Source: Clavaria fumosa (Eukaryota; Basidiomycota; Agaricomycetes; Agaricales; Clavariaceae). Taken from it: DNA of 64,000 nt. Numbering within the stretch: the stretch's first letter is position 1; the number at the start of each line of letters is the position of its first letter. The notes beneath the pieces are model-generated. The model saw only the letters and a program-made list of their open reading frames with translations. It was not told where the DNA came from and did no database searches. The DNA is taken from positions 1,798,001 to 1,862,000 of the forward strand of contig OX637796.1 in the NCBI GenBank assembly GCA_951802425.1, written 5' to 3'. The translations under genes and the position numbers were made by a program. Positions 22,119-31,985 of this stretch are shown piece by piece.

Positions 22119-24367
22119 ATGCCTCTTATCCTAGCACAAACAATCCCTGCCTTTGACGACTACGCGTTCCACCACACGCCACACTATCGGCCCCGGCACC
22201 ACCACCGGTCTCTCTATAGTCCAAGGGGCCGCTACATCGCTGCCGTTGAAGAAGCACGCGCCGCCGAAGCAGAGTATGCCGACTATCTTCGCCAACAGCA
22301 ACTCGAGGCTGCCCTTGCGCAACGGCGTCGCCAGGAACTAGCCCGTAGGCAGATGATGGTCGACTTGTTCTATGGAGAATCTCCCGATGATGATGTCTAC
22401 GACGTCTTCCATGCGCGCGCTGCGCCGCACCGCTCTTGCGCCCCGCAACGCTCTTACGCCCCGCAGCATCCTTGCGCTTCGCAACGCTCTCAGCATCCTT
22501 GCTCTTCGCAGCGCCCTTGCGCCTCGCAGCGCTCTTGCGCATTTGCAAACCAGACAAGCCGAAATGACCATTGTCAGCGAGGCGAGCGATCCCAACCCCA
22601 GCATCCCCTCCATCGCCAGCAAGAAGTCGGCCTGAAGCGGAGGCAGGAAGCCCGCAAGAACGAAGAAGCCGTTGCGCGTTTCTTGACATTGCTTTTCAGC
22701 GGCGGCCAGGCGCCCGAACAATCGAAGAAGCAAGACGTGAGTCCACTCTGTCCAGTGTCGCGGCACTCGCTGACGTCACTTGCGATACAGACACCCACCG
22801 AGGCTCTACCCGAGCAGCAAACAGCGCAGCTCGAGGAGGCTTTCAAATCTTTCCTTACTGGTTCGCAGCTCGCGGCTTCCTCGCCAACGCCAACGCCATC
22901 TGTATGTTCTTATCAACTATTACATTATCTACCATCTAATACAAACGCCAGGGCACCCAACAAGAGAAAGTTGGTTCTAGCACCCAAGAGAAGAAGGCTG
23001 CCGCGCCCCAGGCGACGGCGGCTCCTGTTGTGCGTTCTCTCAAAGAACAACTCAGCGACCGTCTCCACTTCGAACACGAGGATGAAGTCCGGGACACAAT
23101 CCACGCGATTATCGCTTCGCTCTTCCATCCTCAGCCAGCAGCGCAAGCATCCTCTCAGAAGCAGGACTCCTCGTCGCCGACTAGCAAGGCTGAGGCAAGC
23201 AAAGGCAAGGGGAAGTCGACGATCCCCGTCGAGAGTCCTACCGCGGCACCGGAGCGTGAGCCGACCCCGCGCGATATCCAGTCGGCGCTGGACACAATCG
23301 CCAACATCGAGGCGTCGTTTCACGCGCTAGAGGCCGACTTTACGATGCCGCGCGCGCTCGACTTCGCCGAGCTCGACGCCAAGAACGCCAACAATGCCAA
23401 GGCTAGCAACGCCAACGACGACGCTAACGCAGTCCCGCCCTCTCCAACGCTGACGTACACTTCTACGAACGCGCCGATTCACAACTACACATACGCGCTC
23501 TCGCAGCTGCTGGCGCAGCTCGATGCGGTGGAGAGTCTGGGGAACGGTGCACTCCGGGCGCGTCGGAAAGAGGTGGTCGGGCTGATTGAGCGGGAGCTGG
23601 AGAGCGTCGAGGGCCAGGTAGAGATGAAAGGGCGGATGCTGAGGAGGGCGTCGTCGGGCCTTGGGGTGGCAGTGGAGACGCAGCGTAAGGACGCGAAGTC
23701 TACTGTCGTCGAACCTCAGGCTACCGCCGACGTTCAGCCTTACGATGTGGAACCTGAGTCCGCCACCGACACCCAGACTCCAGTTCAGCCCGTCGACCAC
23801 CAGCCCGCCGATACCCAGCCCGCCGCTGCCGACACCCAGGCTGCCGACATCCAGCCCGCCGACCACCAGCTCGCCAACACACAACCCGCCGACCACCAGT
23901 CTGCTGTGCAATCCGCTGCCGACACGGACATACTTGGCGTGGATGTTCCCGCCTCCGTCAAAGCCATCGAGCTATCGCTGGACCTCTTGCCAGCATATGA
24001 GGACGTCATCGTCGCGGATACGAATCCGGACACCGCCACCGTCACCGCCGACGGCGTCGTGACTGCTCCAGAGCCGGAGACCGAATCGGCGGGCCATAAG
24101 TTTACTATTCCTGTCCTCACGGAAACGCCATCGACGCCCGATCGTCTGGACAGACTGGATGGGCTTAGCTTGCCCATGCCCGTCCCTTCCGGCCCCGAGT
24201 CAAGCACCGCTGCTGAGCCGGTTTTGGAGCCTGAGGCCGCGGGTACGTTCTTGCTTCCTGTGGACTCTGCGCCCTCTTCGCCTGCGACGTCGGCTGGCGC
24301 TGTGGACGAGGATTTGGTGGTCGTTGATAGTGATAGAGACGTCTGGTCTGAGATGGATGATGCATAG
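22119..24367 (+). CDS. BAG-domain Hsp70 cochaperone-like protein
   Basis: Predicted nucleotide-exchange partner of Hsp70. Two introns (22737-22790, 22902-22951) give a protein of about 714 residues. N-terminal features are an Arg/Glu-rich coiled-coil-prone helix (AVEEARAAEAEYADYLRQQQ) and an unusual Cys/Gln/Arg repeat (CAPQRSYAPQHPCASQRS...). The BAG domain lies in exon 3, from about TPRDIQSALDTIANIEASF to NYTYALSQLLAQLDAV and RKEVVGLIERELESVE, the three-helix pattern of the family. It is followed by a disordered region with tandem QPADxQ repeats (about 23800-23900) and an acidic tail ending DRDVWSEMDDA. Intron 1 is 54 bp and keeps frame, so a retained form would still translate. Fungal BAG proteins of this size are poorly characterised. 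The Hsp70 role is inferred from the domain. Confidence 0.8.
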
Positions 24368-25251
24368 AATCGAATATGTGCATGTTCATAAAGGACTTTC
24401 GTCTACATTATGTCAGTAACTTTTCATTTTGAATACAAGTACTAGGGAAGTGCGGTCTTGCGCCGGCAAATCCCTTGCTTGCACAGATGGATATTAAGTG
24501 ACGCTAATAGTGCACTGTCCGTAGGCTCTCATATCTGCTTGGGCCCTGAGGCCTGAGTCCTGTATGACTAGGTAAGATCAATTTGTTTAGTAAACCCGCT
24601 AAACAAGTTGGCGGGAATATACGAGTCGAGTAATAATCTGGACACTGCCGCCGCTGCCGCCCCTCGTACAGCTACTTCTCCATCTTCTTCCCCTCACTTA
24701 CCCCTCCCTCGCCCACTTCTCAGGCTTCCGACAACTTCGGGTTTCCGCTTGTTGTAAATTAAATAAAAAATGCTTATTCAAGGGAAAAATAATCACGTGA
24801 TGCTTACTTTTTATACCGCTACATGTAGCTATGACAAAGACGCGGTTGTACGTGGAGCGCATGAGTGTGAATGGTTATGATAAGGAAAGGTCTGTTGTTT
24901 AGTTTGTGTTTGGTATTGCCTTAATCCAGGGCGGGTATGGGGGTTCTCTCTGGTACAGTCTGGTACAGTATGGGGTGACTAGGTCGACACCTACGTGATG
25001 CTTACATAAGGGTGGCGTGAACCTAAGGTCCTACGGAAGCTCGTGAACGGCACAACACTTGGTCGTGGCAGCCAAGTGTCTCAACCCTATAGCTCGTCAA
25101 AGATGCTTGCAATAACATCTGGTGGCATTCCAAGATTATATCTCTGGGGGTAAACCTCTGGCGCAAGGAGTCAAAGGTCGCCATTGCAGCTTGGATCGCG
25201 AGGGTGAGCAAAACTATCATGGCATGAAGAGCTGGAAATCCAAGCACTAAT
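24368..25251. other. Intergenic region
   Basis: About 880 bp with no supportable gene. A long minus-strand frame at 25427-25023 lies opposite the next gene's first exon and lacks any domain signal. Confidence 0.45.
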
Positions 25252-26899
25252 ATGGGAACGAAAGATGGTGATGATGATGCGAACGCGAGTGATGAACATG
25301 TGTCTTCTGCCTCTGATATTGAAGAGGGCAATACAATGGAGGTCGAAGTTGGTGAGTTGATCTGGAATGGGTCTTGGCGCAATCTAACGTGCGTGAATTT
25401 GCAGTGCCCATGCCTAAGCAGGTACACTCCTGCTCTCTAGATACTAATCATGGCTAAAAGGACCTAGATATGCTCTGGATGTGGGGATGCAGGCCTACTC
25501 TACAAGTGCTGCAACTGCAGTCGGCGCATCTGCATCGAGAAGCAAGGGCACCTGAGACCATGCATTGATAAGGTCACAATATTGACTACAGAATCACAAT
25601 TTAAATGCCCAATGTGTTTAAGGAAGGACAAAAAGCCGCTGACGGTGCACTACATTTTTGTCCTCCAGGCCATCAAGTTTTGGCGTTGACCATTTTTTTC
25701 AGTATCTTCTCTTTAACCATTCCCTGATCTACATGCCACAAGGGAGAGAACTCAAGCCACTTGCTGTAGAAATCCTCACCCACCGGGCTGCTACAAACAC
25801 GCTTTCAGCGCAGCAGATATCCAGCTATCTGGCAGAATCATACCTGTTTGATCCTGACAAGGTATTTGTTCACATTTCTGCCTGTTCAATTCCCAGTCCT
25901 TGCTTCAACCCACAACCACAGCTCAGGATCATCGCTGTGAGGCTGCGTCGTGGACAAGCCAAACATGTACACCTATCCCGGAAGTTGAAACCGTTAACCA
26001 CTCATCTTATCACCACCTGTGGTAGCTTCCTCATGGTGCTGGATACACACAGTGAAACAGACACAGGTGAACTTGTGCACGGTGCCGACAGCCATGGCAC
26101 ACTTCTAACCGACAATGCCTACTCCGTATGCCATTTACAACTAAGTTCATGCCAACGCTTACCCCATTTCAGCTTGTGAATAAATTTATGGGAGCACACC
26201 TCTGGGAGGCTGCTGGACATACAAATAGGCGAAACGGCCTTCTTCTTATAACCTGTGGAATGACATTCACCAATTTGAGCCATTTTTCGAAAATCAGAGA
26301 CCTTGTCGCAAAGTGGGTGACTCTTGCAATTTCCATCAGTGACTGATAAGTAACCAATGTGGAGTGGACCATTTTCATTTGTGGTAGGGTTCACGGGACA
26401 CTCCATCATTCCTTCGCTGGTTGTGCCGCACTTGATCAATTTTGTGAGGGATGTTACCTGCTTTGATGACGATTTGTGGGAGAGCCTGGTTAAGGCTTTC
26501 ACACACGATCACCGTGTCGCATCACTTACAGATGTTGTCCTTGTCTACCGGGAGAAAGGACACATCCTCAGCAGGAGTCTCGTCTATTCTAACCCACTCT
26601 CTCGACCCTGGGGTCTCAATCCAAGATGTGCAAATCCTCAGTGCTTTTCTCTTCCTGGGAACATAGCCTTCCGGGTCTCCAAATCTCATAGAGGTGATGG
26701 AAACCACCAGTTTACATCCTGCGAGTGTGTCGCCTGTGGTTGGAGATCAGACTACCTCGAGCGACCTGCCTGGGTGCATACGACACCCCAAAGATTCTAT
26801 TTTTGGTATGATTTTCCATTGAGTTGGGAGCAGAAGAATTGTTTTACTTCTAGAATGAAGCCCCAGGCAAGTTCCCACTGTAATGGAGGGCATCAGTGA
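25252..26899 (+). CDS. Zinc-finger protein with a candidate caspase/CHAT-like His-Cys core
   Basis: Family not named with certainty. Exon 1 (MGTKDGDDDANASDEHV...) is acidic and is followed by introns. A Cys-rich module reads CSGCGDAGLLYKCCNCSRR, then IC...H...PC and a CPMC pair (about 25475-25610), resembling a PHD/RING-like zinc site. The middle region has SFLMVLDTHSETDTGEL (His codon 26048-26050). After an intron comes GLLLITCGMTF (Cys codon 26254-26256). Each is a hydrophobic strand ending in His or Cys, the order used by caspase and CHAT peptidases. A following strand (FVVGFTGHSIIPSLVV) precedes a helical part, and the C-terminus has a CANPQC...CECVACGW zinc ribbon. The join near 25640-25690 could not be resolved cleanly, so a frameshift or an unusual intron is possible there. 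The protease reading is inference from pattern only. It is convergent with the Uma2-like gene. Confidence 0.6.
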
Positions 26900-27462
26900 G
26901 CTTAGCTTTCATTCAGTAGATTTTAACAGCGACACCTCTCGATTCCCATCGAACAGTCATTTTAGAAGAATAAAACAAGGCGCACCAACCACTACCCAGC
27001 AGCGCCCAAGGGCATTAGCACTAGGATTGGAGCGGTTGGTAAGGGAAGCCTGGAGGGGACGCTGTTGACCATAGCACTGGTGACGTCGGTTTGGTAGCTG
27101 GGTTTTCGCTATTGAGTCAATTATCATTTACAAAATTTGAATGGCTGCAAAGACAATCTATTATGTTGTCCAACCTCGATTGCCGTCGGCTCTTAGGGAA
27201 TCTCTTGACAAGCAAACCCAATCTGCAATACTTCTCCAATAATTTTGTATCCCATACTAGTCTGTGCACTACCGTGGCTACAGATTCTCTATGTCTTATA
27301 ACAATATCAGTCTGCTGCTGCAGTGCTTTAACTCAACAATCATAAGAGCCACTGTTAGCTTTCCCCCTGGTGTGTTTTCGTGCATTGCACCCAAGTCCGA
27401 CATGTTCTTTGATATTCTACACAAGAAGCGACAAATTTGATTAACCTAAAGGCACAGTAGAT
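26900..27462. other. Convergent intergenic region
   Basis: About 560 bp between two convergent genes. No gene is visible. It should hold both 3' ends. Confidence 0.4.
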
Positions 27463-28587
27463 TCATCGCCGTCGCCGGACTTGTCGAACTCCTTCCTGTG
27501 AGTTACGCCTTCTCCGCTTCGCTATTTCCCTCTGATTGTGCATCTTTCGAACTGCCTGCCTTGCTTCTTCTATCAGTACAGCAAGGGAAAGTTGGACGAA
27601 GTCATTTCTCTGTGCTGTAGGGATCACGTGCTTTGGTAATACGTGATCAAGGCGGAGGTTGAGCACGGGTGCCTCACGGGGAGGAGGCAGGAATGCAACC
27701 TCAGTGTATAATTCTATATCGTCGTTTTGACTGGAATGGTTGTCAGCTGTGTTTTATGTAAAATAAAAGAAGAGTTATACTCTGTACGGGTGTAGATGGT
27801 TAGAGAACCCTCCCAGCTATCCAGAGATGAGAATAAGTCTTCTCTGGATGGCTTTGTAAAAATAACATTGACGACGCAGCAGACCTGCAAGTTACAATTT
27901 AGAAGAAACGTCTTAAAAAAGAGGTCAGGACACACCTGCAGTTCTGATTCTAAAAGCCATTTTCTTGCTTTAACCACGAGGTCTTGGGGCGGTTGGGAGT
28001 ATCCAACTTCGAGGACAAGGGAGGGGAAAAAATTCTCAATCAAGCGTTCTTCGTCTTCATCCTCCCCATCACCTTCATCATCTTCCCTGGACCATGTTAC
28101 TGTCCCATCAGGCTGTATATAGTCCTCACCTACGTCATAGCCCGGTGCTCCTCCTAAGCGCACGCGACACCCTGCAGCACCGCCAACCATTCCTTGGACA
28201 GCAGTGACGAAGTGGGACAACCAAGCCTGCGGTGACTCGTGGATGATAGACACCGGGCATTCAACGACGATCGTGCTTGTAGCAAAGTCATAACTGAGGC
28301 GCGCGTGGCCTTCACCTGTCAACTTGCAGAGTTCATCGAAGACAATCCTAGAGATACCTGTGAAGGTGAGGGGTTCAGGTGGGTTCGAAGCTGCACGGTG
28401 TGCCTGCACAAAACGGCTAATTTCGTTGCAGATTTGCTGCGGAGTAGAATTCTCCCGTGAAGTGTTTTCGAGAAGGGCGTGTGCTGCTAGGGGGGGTTAG
28501 AAGCTGGTGATGCGCAGCTGGTTGAGGTTTAGAGGGGGAAAATCTAATACGTGAGGTGGGTTCTGCTCCCCAGACGATGGAAGCCAT
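27463..28587 (-). CDS. Uma2-like PD-(D/E)XK nuclease-fold protein
   Basis: Start ATG at 28587 (MASIVWGAEPTS). A phase-1 intron (donor at 28550, acceptor at 28487) joins it to PAHALLENTSRENSTPQQIC. The body resembles Uma2 ('putative restriction endonuclease') proteins: LSYDFATSTIVVECPVSIIH with a conserved-type His, an acidic/Pro-Asp segment (GEDYIQPDG), then the strand FPSLVLEVGYS (Glu codon 28008-28010) and VVKARKWL with the Lys. E...K after a hydrophobic strand is the PD-(D/E)XK active-site pattern. An acidic loop (EDDEGDGEDEDEE) sits between the motifs. A later intron links ...WLLESELQ to VCCVVNVIF. The C-terminal exon is basic (REIAKRRRRNSQEG...VRRRR), consistent with nuclear targeting or nucleic-acid binding. 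Activity and role are unknown. Confidence 0.65.
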
Positions 28588-29071
28588 ATCGCCGGTGTAA
28601 TTGATTGCGCACGGGCTGGAACCCCAGCCGGAATACGTTCCGATCGTTTGGACAGGCAACTGCAGACAATAAAGGGGGCGAAAGAACCCTTGACAAGGAA
28701 GGGAATGCACTTCATGCACTTCAATACGAACTTGTTATCTGGCACGCGCACATAGAGTGAGGATGATTACAAATTATCAGCAAAGTCAAGTCAGCAGTTG
28801 TGGGTACAGTGACTCCAATCCAAATACTTGTAGTTCGTACGCAGCGCGCAGCACGCAACAGCTTGTTCCGTCGCCACGTTTCACAAAGGTCAACGTGCCC
28901 CTCACAGCTAAGACCAGGGCAAAAACCAAAATAAACATCGAAAAAAAAAAAAACGACCAAACAAACGCGGGAGTGTGCATGTCACTGCACAACGACGGGC
29001 CTACTAAACTGGGCGACCGACGGCGCAAACGCCGTGCGCGAGTCGGTTCGATCTCAGCGACGCCGGTCGCC

Positions 29072-31732
29072 ATGACTTCGTCTCTGGACAGCATCTACAT
29101 CGCGCCGCGGACGCCGCCGTGGACGACGATGCGGCACACGCGGGCTCGGAGCAGTGCGAGCGGCGGGAGCGGCGGGAGTCTGTTCGGCGCGGGTACGGGC
29201 GCGAGTGGGGGCGGCGAGATGGAGCTAAAGGCGTTGCGCGGCGCTGCTGGTGGGGCGAATGGGTATGGGGAGATGGAGGAGCGCGGGGAAGAGGATAAGT
29301 TGATTGGGGGCCAGCTTAGTGATGATGGTGATGACGAGGAGGACGAGGAGGACGATGAGGTGTCCGCTGCCGCGAAGGCGGAGGTGTCCCTCAAGGATAG
29401 GAAGGCGATGGCCCTTCTCATCTGTCTGTGTGCGTGCTCTCGTCGTTTTGAGAGCCTTTTTTTTATAAAAAAATGCTGACGTGTCGACGAGCAGACCTTA
29501 TGCAAGGCGTCCCGGTGTGTCTGTTTTCTCCTCCGTTCGGGGGCTTCAATAGTTAATAATGCTGCGCTCGTGTCCGTTCGTCGGTGACAAGATCGGACTT
29601 GCCCTTGGTAAAGTGCCCTGCCCTCTCGTCTTCATACTCATGCTCATTCCAAAAATTCCTAATAAAAAATAAATCGAACATAAAAAAAATAAAACAAACA
29701 TCTAGGATCCGTTCCTTTCCTCCTCCAAGAACACCTCTCCTACTCGCAGCTCGCGACTTTCACGCTCTCGAGCTACCCGTACTCCTTGAAGCTGCTCTGG
29801 TCGCCGATCGTCGACGCGTTCTTCTTCCCGTCCGTCGGCCGCCGCAAGTCATGGATCATTCCTATGCAGATCATCATCGGCACGCTGATGCTGTATATCT
29901 CGTGGAACGTGCAGATATTACTGGATACTGTCAGTCCGCAGCGGTGTTTTTTCATTTCTCATTTCTCACTCCGTTTCTGCCGATAGCCCCAGGACCACGT
30001 CTTTGAGCTCACGTTCCTTTTCACGTCCCTCGTTGGTTTGGCCGCTACGCAAGGTAAGCGTGAGCCTGCCGTCGGCGCTATTCGTGCACGCGCTGATGTT
30101 ACTTATAGATATTGCGGTTGATGGTGAGGAGTTACTTGTGCCGTGTCATATACTTGTGTCCTGACCTCACTACCTACCTTGCGCAGGCTGGGCCTTGGTA
30201 AGACTCATTTGCAGGTTCTTTGGGCCGATTCATGACTCATTGTTTTAAAAAGACTTTACTGTCCCCCGAAAACTTGTCGTACGCGTCGACATGCCAGACG
30301 ATCGGGATCAACACGGGATTCTTCGCGTCCTTCACGGTCTTTCTTGCGTTCAACAGTGAGGCGTTTGCGTGCGTCTGAGTACTCTTATGTGTGGAGGTCC
30401 CTTGATCACTCATTTATACGTTTGGGCAGAGAGAAATGGGGTCTGCCTCGCGTGACTCTGAGCGGCTATCTCCGCTTTTGGGCTATTGCATGTTACGCAT
30501 TGACGCTCTGGTTGATGTTTGTACAGAAGGAGGTAGGTTATGGGTCGTTTAGCGTGTTGTGTGTTTTACTGATTCGATATACAGGAAAAGGAGCTCGAGG
30601 AGGATATGAGTATGACATTCGTCTACAAGACGATATGGGATATCTGCAAACTTCCTCGTGCGTCGCCCTGTATTGCTATATACTCGCCTCACCGTTTCCC
30701 AGACGTCCAGTCCCTCATTATCATGCACTGCCTGGCCAAGTTTGGCTGGGCTACGAACGAAGCGGTGACGCAGCTGAAAATGGTCGAAAAAGGACTAGGC
30801 CGCGAAGACTTGGCGATCGTGGTGCTCATTGACTTCCCGTTCCAGATCCTGGGCGGGTGGCTCGCAGCGCGATGGTCCAAGGGCGACGCACCGCTGCGGC
30901 CATGGATCTGGGCCGCGTGGCCTCGCCTCGGCTTCGCGCTCGTGGCAGCGTTCATGATTCGCTGGTTCCCGCGCCCGCCGATATCCCTTCCGTTCTTTAT
31001 TTTCATTATCTTTCATACTGTGCTGCAGTCGTTTTCTTCGTGAGTTCCCCACTGTGGGAGATTGGTGGTTTTTTTGTCCTATTTTATTTTGGTGCTGATT
31101 TTACTCAAGGACGGTACAGTTCGTCGGCATCTCTGCGTTCCACAATAGAGTGTCGGACCCGCTAATAGGTGGGACATACATGACGGTGAGTTTGAGTTAT
31201 TCCTCCTCAATGAGTCTAAATTGAGTCATGCCTAGCTACTTGCCACGTTCACCAATTTGGGAGGAACATGGCCTAAATGGTTTGTGCTCAAAGGTAGGGG
31301 TTGTTGTTTGTTGTTGGGGTACCCATTGTCGCTAGTTTCCTAAAACATAACGTAGCGGTCGACGTGTTCACGGTGGCAACGTGCAAGGCCAAGAATGCGT
31401 CTGGAGACTTCTTCATTCCAGGTATGCTCAGAGAGTTTTTATACACCCCCAGACTTTGAGCAAACCTTGGTTCTGCAGCTGCCGAGTGCGTATCGGAACG
31501 CGGCAAGGCTAGCTGTGCCGAACTCAACGGTGTTTGCGTCACGGAAAGAGACGGCTATTACCTGACGACGGGACTTTGCATCGGATTCGGGTTGCTTACT
31601 CTGTTGTTCTACATTATACCCACCGCTCGTAGACTTCAAGGTCTGTTCTATGGTCACCTTTTCAAGAACTTATCCTGACCCAATATTCTAGCCCTTCCAG
31701 TGTCTGCTTGGCGAGTACAAGCGACTGGATGA
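29072..31732 (+). CDS. Acetyl-CoA transporter (SLC33A1/Acatn family)
   Basis: Multi-pass membrane carrier predicted to import acetyl-CoA into the ER/Golgi lumen for acetylation of glycans and proteins. It starts MTSSLDSIYIAPRTPPW. An acidic cytosolic N-terminus precedes KDRKAMALLICL joined to LMQGVPVG, a family signature. Membrane segments follow (LLWSPIVDAFFFPSVGRRKS, IIIGTLMLYISW, FTSLVGLAATQDIAVDGWAL, TGFFASFTVFLAFNSEAFA), then SLIIMHCLAKFGWATNEAV, the KMVEKGLGREDLA loop, and near the end VGISAFHNRVSDPLIGGTYM with LLATFTNLGGTWPKW. It ends ...LPVSAWRVQATG. Many short introns are present. The order and the motifs QDIAVDGWAL, FNRVSDP-like and TNLGG match the family closely. No damage was noted. 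Confidence 0.93.
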
Positions 31733-31985
31733 TCACCCACCACCATAACTGCCTTTTTCCTCCGTTAAATAGCATTATAATCTATGAATTTTTTTATGTG
31801 CGGATTTCGCCACAATAAAAATCTTCCTTTTTGGGTCAACCCAAAGTATCCCGCGTTGATCTCGTCGTCGTACTTTCGCCTTCGTGTCCATCGTCGAGAC
31901 ACAATTTTTTACCAAGCGACTACCATCGTTAAACCCAGCATTCACTTAAACATTTATACAACCCCGAATCACAAAAAGTACCACA

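Noticed and set aside
25023..25427. 134-codon minus-strand ORF
   Set aside because: It lies opposite the first exons of the zinc-finger gene and has no recognisable family signal; most likely a shadow frame.
28400..28409. Start of the Uma2-like protein at 28409
   Set aside because: The codon is GTG inside a continuous exon; the spliced model from the ATG at 28587 keeps frame.
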